From Lachnospiraceae bacterium (GTDB lineage Bacteria; Bacillota; Clostridia; Lachnospirales; Lachnospiraceae), in assembly GCA_017544835.1 (NCBI GenBank), contig JAFYDI010000036.1, positions 1 through 34,449 on the forward strand: a DNA stretch of 34,449 nucleotides, given 5' to 3'. The position numbers and the translations under genes are program-made. The notes under the pieces were generated by a model that searched no databases, had not been told where the DNA came from, and saw only the letters and a program-made list of their open reading frames with translations. Shown here in pieces: positions 5,734 to 15,188 of the stretch (position 1 is the first letter of the stretch; every line of letters starts with the position of its first letter).

Positions 5734-7026
5734 TCATCCCTGCGGCTTTCCAAGCTTCATTTCGTCCGCTGTGCCGAAGGTGCGGCGGATTACTGTCTCG
5801 GCGTACTTCTTAATCTGCAATTCATCGTTAAGAGGTGTGAAGAACCTAATCACCTGCGTCTGGTTGAACCACACAATCTTCGTGGGTTCACGAAGCACTT
5901 TGCTCATGCCCGCTATACTTAAAACACCTTGCTCGTTAGCCAGTGACTTCATAGCCTTAATCGAGCCGGCCCTTTTATATTCCAGGGTAACATCCACATC
6001 ATTGCCGCCTGCAATGACGCTTGTGGTAACCTGCTGAACATCCCCGATATCAGCAGTCCTCACATACTCTGCCCAGTCCACCATGGTATTCCAGCCATAA
6101 CCTCTTGCGTCAATCAGTATATCGTACTGATGCCAAGGCCCGCACTCACTGTGTTTCATATCCTTAATATAGGTCACATCATTAAGATATTCCATAACCC
6201 GCTCCTTCGTAAAATCCAGCGTAAGCCCGACTTTAAGCTGACATAACTTATCGCCCAGGATTTCTTTCATAACTTTATAAGCATGTCCCATGGTACAGTG
6301 CCCCGTACACACAAAATCTACGCCTGCTGCCAGTAAGCCGCGAGCCACATCGCGCACAAACTCATCTCTCTTGTTAAAGAGATGCATACCGCCGATATAC
6401 CCGTAAATATGCTTATCGGGAAATGTCTCCTGCACTTCGCGCACAATATTCATTACTCCCCCATGTGAGCATGAATTAACAATCACAAGCCCCTTTCCTG
6501 TCTCAAATACCACGCTTTGCTCGTGGGCAAAAGAATCATACTTCCATCCAAGTCCTTTCTTAACAAACATCTTCTCGCGCTTACCTATAGCCTCAAGCCC
6601 CTCTGTCTTGTGGGGCACAAGCCACACACCGTCGCACAGCTTATAATCCCCGGACACGTACTCAATCCTGTCCGCATAATCCACAGTCACACGACGGGGA
6701 AGACCAATGTATTTCTTAAAAAGAACACGCTTATAACAATTCTCGGCCGCGCCCTCACGCAGGTAGAACTTCGCCTTCGAATTATCCTTAAAGAAACGAG
6801 GCATACCGTTCGCATGATCATAATGCGCATGGCTTAACACCGCATAATCCACCGCGCCGATATCAAACCCAAGCGAAGCCATATTCGAAGCAAAAAGCTC
6901 CGAACCGCCCACATCCACCAATATCTTCTTACCATCCGCTTCAGCAAGAATCGAAAGGCCCCATTCGCCTCTCAATCCTTCAGCCGAGATATTGTCAACA
7001 ATAACTGTCATCTTAACAGCACTCAT
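5734..7026 (-). CDS. Metallo-beta-lactamase-fold protein with C-terminal extension
   Basis: 430 aa from the ATG at 7026, which has GAGGG about 9 nt upstream; the longer frame to 7062 lacks a site. Residues 1-260 are a metallo-beta-lactamase fold of the type found in dihydropterin/RFAP-synthase-like proteins: SHAHYDH (H66, H68, D70, H71), then NSCSHGG, YIGGMHLF and CTGHCTMGHA provide the other metal ligands. After about residue 275 comes a 150-residue segment (starting KHSECGPWHQYDILIDARG) that I cannot place in any family. It is the last gene of the regulator-ABC-ABC-MBL operon, 41 nt after the second transporter. It might modify or hydrolyse the transported compound, but that is inference. 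Confidence 0.85.
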   Translation of the reverse strand: MSAVKMTVIVDNISAEGLRGEWGLSILAEADGKKILVDVGGSELFASNMASLGFDIGAVDYAVLSHAHYDHANGMPRFFKDNSKAKFYLREGAAENCYKRVLFKKYIGLPRRVTVDYADRIEYVSGDYKLCDGVWLVPHKTEGLEAIGKREKMFVKKGLGWKYDSFAHEQSVVFETGKGLVIVNSCSHGGVMNIVREVQETFPDKHIYGYIGGMHLFNKRDEFVRDVARGLLAAGVDFVCTGHCTMGHAYKVMKEILGDKLCQLKVGLTLDFTKERVMEYLNDVTYIKDMKHSECGPWHQYDILIDARGYGWNTMVDWAEYVRTADIGDVQQVTTSVIAGGNDVDVTLEYKRAGSIKAMKSLANEQGVLSIAGMSKVLREPTKIVWFNQTQVIRFFTPLNDELQIKKYAETVIRRTFGTADEMKLGKPQG

Positions 7027-7067
7027 CAAACTATCCCTCGATTCCCGACATCGAGCCCCCAAACGCT

Positions 7068-8924
7068 CTACGATGCCGCATTAATATAATACTGCGCCTG
7101 CGCCGCGAACATCTCGGCATAGATACCGCCTTCAATGTCCACCAGTTCATCGTGTGTTCCGTACTCCTTAATGGTCTTGTCCGAGAACACCGCAATCTTA
7201 TCGCAGAACTTGCAGCTTGAAAGTCTGTGCGAAATATAAATCGCAGTCTTTCCACCCACAAGTGTATCAAACTTTTTGTAAATTTCATACTCCGCAATCG
7301 GATCGAGTGCCGCCGTAGGCTCGTCTAAGATTACCACCGGTGCATTTCTGTACAAAGCACGGCTGATTGCCGTCTTCTGTTTCTGACCGCCCGATAATTC
7401 GGTGCCGTTCTCGTCATACCCCTTGAAAAGCGTCGTATCATAACCCTTCTCAAGCTTCTTGGCGTCTTCCTCCATGCCCGATAACTTAAGCGCCTCTTCA
7501 AGCGCCGCCTCATCACCTTCAGCGTCTGTATTACCCATCTCCACATTGTCCCTAAGTGAAAAAGCAAACAGCATGAAATCCTGGAACACCACCGAAAACA
7601 GTTTTCTGTACTCATGCGACGAATACTCCCTGATATCGATACCATCCACAAGAATGCGTCCCTCGGTTACGTCGTAGAGACGGCACAGGAGCTTAATAAA
7701 CGTAGTCTTACCTGCGCCGTTTAACCCTACAACAGACAAATGCTCCCCGGAAGAGATCTTGATATTGACATCCTTAAGCACATATTCCTCGCCGCGAGGA
7801 TACTTAAACGAAACATGCTCAAACTCAATCGTATGTTTCTCACCGCTAACTGCCTTATCACCCTTCTTAAGCGCATCCGGGTAATCAAGGTACAAAAGAA
7901 ACTGGTACGCATAATTACATCTCTTGGTAAGTTCCTGCACATTGTTGCCGATACCAAGCAAGCTCTGATACAATCTGCTCGCCGCCGAAGCGCACATCGT
8001 GAAATCACCCACAGTAATAAGCCCCTTCAACGCACGATACCCCATATAGAAATAGCTCAAAGCATCGCGAAAAGCATTGGCGATATCGCCCTTAACTCTG
8101 TTTACTCTCTGAAGTCTGTTCTGCTCGGCCCACACCGCTATCTGCTCATACTCAAACTTCTCGCCTCGCTCCGTAAACATATCCGCGCTGTCATAAAGTC
8201 TTGTATCCATACCATTCTTGTATGAAGGTATATCAAACATGTAATAGCTGAAAAGTCTGTTTGACTTGGCAAGCGCTCCGTAAAAAGCAAGCTCAATCTT
8301 CTGGTTCTTAAGGTTAAAATAAAACACGAGTCCCATCGCCACAACCTGAACGGGTATAATAAGCGGACAATAAATCGCTATAATTGTTACGGACGTCACC
8401 ATAAGCAGCACGCTGTATACAATCTGATAAAGCGAATCCATGATTCCCACAACGCCGCCCGAATACCAGTCGATTCCGTCCTGCGCCTTTCTCTGCTGCG
8501 TAAGCACCTCCGGGTCTTCCGTATACTGGAAATCCATTGTCATAGACTTTACGCACATCTTTTCATTAAGTGTCCTCTGAAAAATCGTGGACATATAATT
8601 GATGGAGGAGTTGGCGATATTCTGGAATAACCTTGATAAAAACTCCGCCGACACCGTAAGTGCCACATATATCACGATTGTTCGAAGGTGCTCCGAAACA
8701 GGCGCACCATCCTTAATGGTCATAATCTCATCAACCAATAATTTTGGCAAAAGAAGGACTTTCAACTCCGAAAGTGCCTGTCCCACAAACCTGAGAAACG
8801 CCATAAAGAAAACGCTCTTCTTAGTATGCCATGCCACCGATAATATGTATTTAAGAACCTTGCGGGTCACAAATACAAGCCCCGGCTTATTCTTTTCTTC
8901 TTTGTATTCTGTCAAATTACTCAT
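7068..8924 (-). CDS. ABC exporter half-transporter (permease-ATPase fusion), second of pair
   Basis: 618 aa. An N-terminal type IV exporter membrane domain (about 30-330, several hydrophobic segments) is followed by an ATPase domain: Walker A GLNGAGKTT (400-408), signature LSGGQKQK (510-517), Walker B VVILDEP (530-536) and an H-loop in YISHRL. All catalytic motifs look intact. It starts 12 nt after the stop of the first half-transporter and shares its architecture, so the two probably form a heterodimer. Family members export peptides, lipids or drugs; the substrate is unknown here. No N-terminal peptidase domain is present, so it is not a bacteriocin-processing type. Confidence 0.93.
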   Translation of the reverse strand: MSNLTEYKEEKNKPGLVFVTRKVLKYILSVAWHTKKSVFFMAFLRFVGQALSELKVLLLPKLLVDEIMTIKDGAPVSEHLRTIVIYVALTVSAEFLSRLFQNIANSSINYMSTIFQRTLNEKMCVKSMTMDFQYTEDPEVLTQQRKAQDGIDWYSGGVVGIMDSLYQIVYSVLLMVTSVTIIAIYCPLIIPVQVVAMGLVFYFNLKNQKIELAFYGALAKSNRLFSYYMFDIPSYKNGMDTRLYDSADMFTERGEKFEYEQIAVWAEQNRLQRVNRVKGDIANAFRDALSYFYMGYRALKGLITVGDFTMCASAASRLYQSLLGIGNNVQELTKRCNYAYQFLLYLDYPDALKKGDKAVSGEKHTIEFEHVSFKYPRGEEYVLKDVNIKISSGEHLSVVGLNGAGKTTFIKLLCRLYDVTEGRILVDGIDIREYSSHEYRKLFSVVFQDFMLFAFSLRDNVEMGNTDAEGDEAALEEALKLSGMEEDAKKLEKGYDTTLFKGYDENGTELSGGQKQKTAISRALYRNAPVVILDEPTAALDPIAEYEIYKKFDTLVGGKTAIYISHRLSSCKFCDKIAVFSDKTIKEYGTHDELVDIEGGIYAEMFAAQAQYYINAAS

Positions 8925-8936
8925 AAGTCCCCCAAA

Positions 8937-10799
8937 TTAACCTGCATTCAACTCTTCGTTGTCCTTTTCGTCTTCAAGATAGTACTGAGCCTGAACATTA
9001 AACATCTCGCTATATGCTCCGCCCGCTTTAAGAAGACTCTCATGTGTACCGTACTCCACAAGCTCCGCATCCTTAAACATTGCAACATCATCGCAGAACT
9101 GCGTAGAGCTTAAACGATGGCTGATATAAATTGCCGTCTTACCCTCTACCATCCTGTCAAAGTCCTGATAAAGCTTAGCTTCGGCAAGTGCATCAAGTGC
9201 CGCCGTAGGCTCGTCAAGCACTATAACCGGTGCATCCTTGTACAAAGCTCTGGCAAGGGCAATCTTCTGCTTCTCGCCACCTGAAAAATCCACGCCGTCA
9301 TCTTCCACAACCTTAAGGACTTCGGTATCTACACCATTCTTAAGTTCGGCAATCTTCTCCGTCATGCCGGCCATCTCAAGGCACTTAACCGCGCGTTCTT
9401 TGTCCGTTTCAGCCACGATGTTCATGGACACGTTAAGATACAGCGGGTACGCAAAAAGAATGACATCCTGGAACACAGGCGAAAAAAGCTTGTAATACTC
9501 GTTACGATCGTAAGTGGAAATGTCCACACCGTTAAGATAAATCCGACCTTCCGTAGGCTCGTAGAGTCTGAGTAACAGCTTAATAAAGGTAGTCTTGCCG
9601 GCGCCGTTAAGTCCCACAACCGCAAGCTTCTTGCCTGACTTAACCGTGATATTTAAGTTCTTAAGCGCGAACTTGTCGGCACCCGGATACTTAAATGACA
9701 CATTCTCAAATTTAAACTCAAACTTATCAAGGGCGGGAAGCTGTGTGCAGGTCTCTTTCAAGTCTTTATCGATGTCCATAAAGCTTCTGAAGTCGTCCAC
9801 CTCTCTGCTCGTAGCAAGAATCGTATTGATATTGTCAAGAAGCGACAAAATATAGTTAAAGAAAGATGCCGCCGACCCTAAGTACAATGTGAAGTTACCG
9901 ATTGACAAATCCTTGTGAATTACCGAATAAATGAGCCACGCGTAAAGGCCGCTCTCGGCTACAAGCCACAGGATATTGCCGATAAGGCCGCATATCCACC
10001 AGATGATTTCGTTTCTCTTCTGAGCCTCGATGCGTTCTTTGCCAAGCTCCCTGTACTTACCGATAAGATAGTTCTTAAGGCCGTACATTCTAATATCCTT
10101 GGCCGCCGCAAAGTCGGTGAATGTAAAGTTCATGTAATTATCCTTACGCCACCAGGTTGCAAGCGGGTCCCAGATATTCGCCTTTGTGTATTTGTTGGTG
10201 TGATTCTTGATAAAGAAATTAATGAATGCCAGCAAAAGCATGCCTATCGCCACCGGAAGGCTTAACGTACCCATAATTACAAGGCCGACCGCTACTGCCG
10301 CAGCACAAAGGATGAACTGCTCGATTGCATGCATCAGGCCTTCGACGCCGTTGTTGTTGCCGCCGGTTGCTCTTGACGCTTTTTCATAACAGTCAAGGAT
10401 TTCCTTGTCCTCAAGATTCTGATAGCGCTGCGTCATGAACTTGTAGTTCTTCTTAATAATCTCGCTGAAACGCCCGTTAACATATCTGTACCAGTTGGTC
10501 CATCTGGTGCAGCTCTGCGTGATGGTGGTGATAAGCTGAATCACAAGCAGAATCGCCATTACCCCCACGAGCTTCATCACCTCATCTTTTCTTGTAATCG
10601 CATCGATTACAAACTTCGAGATGAATGTCCACAAATATACCGCTATGGTGGATGATATGGTGCCAAGCACGATAATCATCTTCATCTTCGGCTCTGTCTT
10701 AAAGAGACTCTTCATGACATACGCAGAATTCGACCAAGGACCATATTCTTTGTGGTACTTGTTTTCCTTTTCTTCCTCTTCCTTTTTCTTTTTACCCAT
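8937..10799 (-). CDS. ABC exporter half-transporter (permease-ATPase fusion), first of pair
   Basis: 620 aa. A very charged start (GKKKKEEEEKENK) precedes a membrane domain (about 40-330) and an ATPase domain with Walker A GLNGAGKTT (396-404), signature FSGGEKQK (505-512) and Walker B VIVLDEP (525-531). The signature's first residue is Phe rather than Leu and the fifth is Glu rather than Gln, a mild departure from LSGGQ that is tolerated in many exporters. The upstream neighbour, 21 nt away, is a regulator. Together with the next gene it probably makes a heterodimeric exporter controlled by that regulator. Confidence 0.93.
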   Translation of the reverse strand: MGKKKKEEEEKENKYHKEYGPWSNSAYVMKSLFKTEPKMKMIIVLGTISSTIAVYLWTFISKFVIDAITRKDEVMKLVGVMAILLVIQLITTITQSCTRWTNWYRYVNGRFSEIIKKNYKFMTQRYQNLEDKEILDCYEKASRATGGNNNGVEGLMHAIEQFILCAAAVAVGLVIMGTLSLPVAIGMLLLAFINFFIKNHTNKYTKANIWDPLATWWRKDNYMNFTFTDFAAAKDIRMYGLKNYLIGKYRELGKERIEAQKRNEIIWWICGLIGNILWLVAESGLYAWLIYSVIHKDLSIGNFTLYLGSAASFFNYILSLLDNINTILATSREVDDFRSFMDIDKDLKETCTQLPALDKFEFKFENVSFKYPGADKFALKNLNITVKSGKKLAVVGLNGAGKTTFIKLLLRLYEPTEGRIYLNGVDISTYDRNEYYKLFSPVFQDVILFAYPLYLNVSMNIVAETDKERAVKCLEMAGMTEKIAELKNGVDTEVLKVVEDDGVDFSGGEKQKIALARALYKDAPVIVLDEPTAALDALAEAKLYQDFDRMVEGKTAIYISHRLSSTQFCDDVAMFKDAELVEYGTHESLLKAGGAYSEMFNVQAQYYLEDEKDNEELNAG

Positions 10800-10820
10800 T
10801 TCTCCATTCTCCTATATAGT

Positions 10821-11750
10821 TTATTTCTTTATGTCAAAAATCTTTTCTCTGTCTGCCCAGCTTTTGTCTCTGTTGGCTATCTGCATCTGGAAGCCCGCCG
10901 GAGGATTGATGTATTCTTTGGCTATGAATAAAAGTGCAATGAACAGTCCCGCAAAATTCTGATCCACTCCGTACGCATTCTCTTCGGCATTTTCCCCTTC
11001 AACCGAAATCTTATAAAACGGAAGGTTGCCGGACCTGTTAAAAATGCTGTAGTCTACGAGTAAATTCAGCATTTTGTCAACTTTTTCCCTCTTAATGGAC
11101 AAAGCTTTCGAAATCGTACCCGCGGTAACAAAGGACTCTCTTGACAAGGTGTAGAGAAATGTGAGTATCCGCATATTGTCTTTATCCGACAGCAGTTCAA
11201 ACAGTTTAACGATTCCGCTTGTATCTTTAAACAATTCCTCTATATAGTCCACACCATCGGGTTTACTCATAAAGAAATAAAACGGATTGTCAACCCTCAG
11301 TCCCATGTAAGTGAAATATACATTATCCATTACAAGAGATGTTGTCTTCGCATAATCAAGCGAGTTCTGCGGAGGATTGTAATAATTATCATTGGCCGAC
11401 CATGGAGATATCTGCATGGCCCACAGTATTTTTCTTATCATTTTGGCACATTCTTCATGACTGTGACCATTTCCGCCGTTTTGATATTCTTTTTCATATG
11501 CCTCCTGAAGCGCCTTAAAGACCTGAACCTCTATAGGATCGTTACCGCCGCCGCGACCATACAGATAATCAATGGATACAGCAAAATAATCTGCTATGGC
11601 AGGAAGCAAATCGCTTTCGGGGTAGGAACCGTTCTCCCACTTGGAAACCGCCTGGGGACTTACGCCTAAGTGGCTTGCAAGCTGCTCCTGCGTAATCTTT
11701 TTTTCTTTTCTTAAGTTCTGTAATATGCTTCCGAATGTAGGTTTATCCAT
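10821..11750 (-). CDS. Xre-family regulator with winged-helix C-terminal domain
   Basis: 309 aa from the ATG at 11750, which has GAGGAGG 6 nt upstream; a longer frame to 11816 lacks a site. Residues 5-62 are an HTH_3 domain (LQNLRKEKKITQEQLASHLG, then VSPQAVSKWENG). A region of about residues 180-250 (IVKLFELLSDKDNMRILTFL followed by ISKALSIKREKVDKMLNLLV) looks like an ArsR/MarR-type winged helix. Two DNA-binding units in one chain is less usual than a plain Xre repressor. It heads the exporter operon and most likely controls it in response to a ligand sensed by the middle part. Confidence 0.85.
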   Translation of the reverse strand: MDKPTFGSILQNLRKEKKITQEQLASHLGVSPQAVSKWENGSYPESDLLPAIADYFAVSIDYLYGRGGGNDPIEVQVFKALQEAYEKEYQNGGNGHSHEECAKMIRKILWAMQISPWSANDNYYNPPQNSLDYAKTTSLVMDNVYFTYMGLRVDNPFYFFMSKPDGVDYIEELFKDTSGIVKLFELLSDKDNMRILTFLYTLSRESFVTAGTISKALSIKREKVDKMLNLLVDYSIFNRSGNLPFYKISVEGENAEENAYGVDQNFAGLFIALLFIAKEYINPPAGFQMQIANRDKSWADREKIFDIKK

Positions 11751-11869
11751 GTCATCCTCCTCGTTGAGTAAATTCTTTGGATTCATCCGTCGGTTGAATT
11801 GTCTATATCTTACCAAAACTCTCAGTTGTGTTCCATAGTAAATTCAAATATAAGTTTATTTTTAAGTAG

Positions 11870-11907
11870 AAAAATAGAGCCAAATACTACTGTAAGTTGT
11901 ATTTGGC
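11870..11907 (-). terminator. Terminator of the asnB-pyrG-gltBD-glnA-ANTAR operon
   Basis: On the minus strand GCCAAATAC (11907-11899) pairs with GTATTTGGC (11887-11879), with an inner ACT/AGT stem, followed by TATTTTT (11876-11870). It lies 26 nt after the ANTAR stop codon. Confidence 0.8.
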
Positions 11908-11932
11908 CCGTAAAAATCCACAAATATATAAT

Positions 11933-12475
11933 TTATCTGTCCCAATTCAACATAAGAATCATCTCTGCCGACTCAACCATCGTACGCCCCATATCCATGC
12001 TGGTCTTCTGGATATAGCGGAATGCCTCGGGCTCCGTCATGTCATTACGATCCATAAGCAGGAGCTTCGCCTTATCAATCTTCATCTTATCCTCAAGACT
12101 GCGCTGCGGCTTACGTTTCTTCTTAACCGCACCCTCAAGGCTTGAAAACATCATATCGACGGTATTGATAAGGTCCGATGACTTAAACGGTGACGAAAGC
12201 CTTAGCAATCCGTCACGCGGTCTGTAGTCATCCGTTTCCGAAGTGATTACCAGTAGTTGAAAATGCTCCGGCAGATACTCGTATAGCTCCGTGTAACTCA
12301 TGTCGCGAAGCCGCCTCGTCATAATAACCACACCGTAATCAAGGGACCCTACGGTTCGAAGTACCTCCGAACCAAGCATACACATCGCATCGGGCGTGTA
12401 ATCATGGCGACTTAAAATCTCACTTATCTTACCGGCAGTCTGCTGATTGGGAATAGCAAGAATAACACTTCCCAT
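11933..12475 (-). CDS. ANTAR-domain RNA-binding antiterminator (NasT/AmiR-like)
   Basis: 180 aa. Residues 1-115 form a receiver-like domain, but the segment where the phosphorylated Asp should lie reads DYGVVIMTRRL with no Asp at the end of beta-3, so it is a pseudo-receiver. Residues about 122-178 are an ANTAR domain: KAKLLLMDRNDMTEPEAFRY, then IQKTSMDMGRTMVESAEMIL, the classic helix with the EA-x-R/SM pattern. ANTAR proteins bind paired RNA hairpins and prevent termination. The gene ends the nitrogen operon, 10 nt after glnA, so it probably regulates nitrogen genes, perhaps through the terminators before asnB, glnN and amt. How it senses nitrogen status without phosphorylation is not visible. 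Confidence 0.88.
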   Translation of the reverse strand: MGSVILAIPNQQTAGKISEILSRHDYTPDAMCMLGSEVLRTVGSLDYGVVIMTRRLRDMSYTELYEYLPEHFQLLVITSETDDYRPRDGLLRLSSPFKSSDLINTVDMMFSSLEGAVKKKRKPQRSLEDKMKIDKAKLLLMDRNDMTEPEAFRYIQKTSMDMGRTMVESAEMILMLNWDR

Positions 12476-12485
12476 AAATACCTCA

Positions 12486-13721
12486 CTATACCTTCAGTAA
12501 GTATTTCTCGAGTTCCCAGTCGGAAACCTTGTTAAGGTACTCATCCCACTCGGAAAGCTTTTCTGTAATATATAAGTCGGTGAACGCTTCACCGAGTACT
12601 TCCTTCACAAAAGCACTGTCATGGGACTTAAGAAGTGCATCCTTTAAGTTGCTCGGAAGCCCATGGAACTTAACTGCGTCAAGCTCGGTTTTTTCTTCTA
12701 TACCCTTTAAGCCGGCCCTTAATAACAGTGCCATAGCAGCATAGATATTGGCAGAAGGGTCGGGGAATCTTACCTCAACCGATCTCTCGCCGCATTCCTC
12801 GCACACTACCACGAGGTTACGCTCTGCCTTAGGCTTCTTCGAAACCTTCCACTTATCAAGTCTCTTGTATGAATTTACCAGGGGATTGGTAAAAGAAACT
12901 ATCTCCGTAGCATGCTGCAATATTCCGCCCGCAAAGTATCTTGCGGTCTCTTCGGACGCGTTAAACACATTTCTTCCGTCCTTATAAAGCGAAAGCTTTA
13001 AGTGCATACCCGAACCTGGTGCATCCTGGATGGGGCTTGGCATAAATGTCGCGTGAAGTCCGAAGCCCTTCGCAACGGAACGAACAGCGAATTTGAAGGT
13101 CATAACATCATCAGCAGCCTTAACGCCCGAATCGCCTCTAAAGTCTATTTCATGCTGGCCGGGAGCCTTCTCGTGATGAGATGCCTTGATATCAAAGCCC
13201 ATCTCTTCAAGAGTAAGCACCATATCACGTCTTGCATTCTCGCCAAGGTCCACGGGGCCTACATCCATGTAGCCCGCTTCCTCGTGAGTGATTGTAGTGG
13301 CACTGCCTTCTTCGTCCGTGTGGAACAAGAAAAACTCGCACTCGGGATCGATATATGCGTCGTAACCGCTTTCTTTGACTGTTTCAAGGTTCTTAAGCAA
13401 AATACCTCTTGAACATAGCTCATAAGGCTTTCCGTCCGCCGTGCACACGCTACAGATAAGCTTGCCTACCTTGCCGTGCTTGGGGCGCCAGGGAAGAATT
13501 ACGAAGGTATCAAGGTCGGGCTTAAGGTAAAGTGTCTCCGCAGCTCCCTCACCGAATACCATGTATCCGTCAAAAGAAAACCTTCCCGCAGCCACTCTCT
13601 CAATCTGCCCGGGAGTGATTGCAACGTTTTTAAGATTACCGAAAATATCGGCAAACTGAAGACGGATAAACTCAACGCCTTCCTCGTCTATGAGGTTAAT
13701 GATGTCTTCAAGGGTATTCAT
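12486..13721 (-). CDS. glnA: Divergent type I glutamine synthetase
   Basis: 411 aa, some 30 residues shorter than the usual GSI-alpha of Firmicutes. It has the grasp domain (FADIFGNLKN), the HEKAPGQHEIDF motif (183-194), the GSGMH metal site (236-240) and NPLVNSYKRL (279-288). After that, where the family has NRSPLIRIPASRG, this protein has ERNLVVVCEECGERSVEV. The Arg of IRIP appears lost and a C-E-E-C pair (307-310) is inserted. The position matching B. subtilis feedback-control Arg62 seems to be Val. It makes glutamine from glutamate, ammonia and ATP if active. It sits between gltD and the ANTAR gene, 12 and 10 nt away. A regulatory or altered-substrate role remains possible. Confidence 0.85.
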   Translation of the reverse strand: MNTLEDIINLIDEEGVEFIRLQFADIFGNLKNVAITPGQIERVAAGRFSFDGYMVFGEGAAETLYLKPDLDTFVILPWRPKHGKVGKLICSVCTADGKPYELCSRGILLKNLETVKESGYDAYIDPECEFFLFHTDEEGSATTITHEEAGYMDVGPVDLGENARRDMVLTLEEMGFDIKASHHEKAPGQHEIDFRGDSGVKAADDVMTFKFAVRSVAKGFGLHATFMPSPIQDAPGSGMHLKLSLYKDGRNVFNASEETARYFAGGILQHATEIVSFTNPLVNSYKRLDKWKVSKKPKAERNLVVVCEECGERSVEVRFPDPSANIYAAMALLLRAGLKGIEEKTELDAVKFHGLPSNLKDALLKSHDSAFVKEVLGEAFTDLYITEKLSEWDEYLNKVSDWELEKYLLKV

Positions 13722-13733
13722 AAATATGCTCCT

Positions 13734-15188
13734 TTATAAATTGGTGTAGCCCATAAGGGACTCATCCACCGCCGCCGCAGCCTTTCTGCCCTCGGAAATC
13801 GCCCATACCACAAGTGACTGCCCTCTGTGCATGTCGCCTGCGGTAAATACGCGCTCTTTCGTGGTAAGATATTCGCCCGGTTTGGTGGATACATTGGTTC
13901 TTTCATTACATTCTACACCAAAAGCAGTCGTGATGTAACTTTCAGAGCCCAAAAATCCTGCGGCAATAAGTACCAAATCGGCCTTGAGGGTATATTCGCT
14001 GCCCTCAACCTCTGCCATAATCATTCTTCCGGTCTTCTCGTCCTTCTTGGGAGTAAGCTTAACAAGCTTAAGTTCGGTTAAGTTGCCCTTCTTGTCCTTG
14101 ATGAATTCTTTGACGGTCGTTTCAAAGATTCTGGGATCCTTACCGAAGGCCTTGATGGCATCCATCTGGCCGTAGTCGGTCTTAAGAATCCTCGGCCATT
14201 CGGGCCAGGGGTTAGAGGGAAGTCTCTCCTCTGAGGGCTTCGGCATCATTTCAAGCTGGGTTACGCTGTCGGCATAAAGTCTTACCGCAGTACCTACGCA
14301 GTCATTACCCGTATCACCGCCGCCGATTACCACAACCGACTTACCTTTAAGAGAGCCAAAAGAAAAATCTTCTGCTTTAACAAGTGCTTCGGAATCATAA
14401 TTTTCATCCATGAGACGCTTGCTTACTTCTTTAAGGAAATCAACCGCAAAGTAGATGCCCTTCGCATCTCTGCCGGGAGCCTTGATATCACGGGGATTGG
14501 AAGCGCCGCAGCATAATACCACGCGGTCGTATTCTTTCAAAATATCCTTGGCACTTATATCCTTGCCCACATTAACGGAACACTTAAACTCAACGCCTGC
14601 GTCCTTAAGAAGGTTGATACGACGGTCAAGAACACGCTTATCAAGCTTCATGTTTGGAATACCGTATCTAAGTAATCCGCCGGGACGGTCGCTGCGCTCG
14701 TAAACCGTTACGCTGTGTCCGCGCATGTTAAGAAGCTGTGCGGTTGCAAGTCCGGAAGGACCGCTTCCGATAACGGCAACCTTCTTGCCTGTGCGGGTGG
14801 CGGGCTTGATTTCTCCCACCAAACCATGGGCAAAAGCATACTCTATGATGGCACGCTCATTCTCCTTAGTGGGAATGGGTGTGGTATGAAGTCCGCAGGT
14901 GCAGGCCGCCTCGCAAAGTGCGGGGCAGACTCTTGAGGTAAACTCGGGGAAGCTGTGAGTCTTTGAAAGGCGCACATAAGCCTGCCCGAAGTTACCCATG
15001 GAGACCAAACTGTTGGTCTCGGGCACGAGGTTGTTAAGCGGGCATCCCGAAGCCATACCGGCTATCATGGTACCTGCCTGGCAGAAGGGCACGCCACAGT
15101 TGTTGCAGCGCTTTGCCTGTTCTTTTTGTACATTTAAATCGGGGCTTTCATGAAACTCATTAAAGTCAGGTCTAATCATATCGCTCAT
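13734..15188 (-). CDS. gltD: Glutamate synthase (NADPH) small subunit
   Basis: 484 aa, normal length. The N-terminal part has Cys-rich ligands for Fe-S clusters (RCNNCGVPFCQ, then SGCPLNN). An FAD-binding Rossmann motif, VIGSGPSGLATAQLL, lies near 140, and a second dinucleotide motif, VVIGGGDTGNDCVGTA, near 287 binds NADPH. The final segment GFLGSES ... FTAGDMHRGQSLVVWAISEG completes the flavin site. It passes electrons from NADPH to the large subunit in the GOGAT reaction. The start overlaps the gltB stop by 4 nt (ATGA type), pointing to translational coupling and equal production of both subunits. Confidence 0.97.
   Translation of the reverse strand: MSDMIRPDFNEFHESPDLNVQKEQAKRCNNCGVPFCQAGTMIAGMASGCPLNNLVPETNSLVSMGNFGQAYVRLSKTHSFPEFTSRVCPALCEAACTCGLHTTPIPTKENERAIIEYAFAHGLVGEIKPATRTGKKVAVIGSGPSGLATAQLLNMRGHSVTVYERSDRPGGLLRYGIPNMKLDKRVLDRRINLLKDAGVEFKCSVNVGKDISAKDILKEYDRVVLCCGASNPRDIKAPGRDAKGIYFAVDFLKEVSKRLMDENYDSEALVKAEDFSFGSLKGKSVVVIGGGDTGNDCVGTAVRLYADSVTQLEMMPKPSEERLPSNPWPEWPRILKTDYGQMDAIKAFGKDPRIFETTVKEFIKDKKGNLTELKLVKLTPKKDEKTGRMIMAEVEGSEYTLKADLVLIAAGFLGSESYITTAFGVECNERTNVSTKPGEYLTTKERVFTAGDMHRGQSLVVWAISEGRKAAAAVDESLMGYTNL

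Noticed and set aside
7031-7062. Upstream start of the MBL protein
   Set aside because: No Shine-Dalgarno site and the residues are unlike the family; the ATG at 7026 has GAGGG at good spacing.
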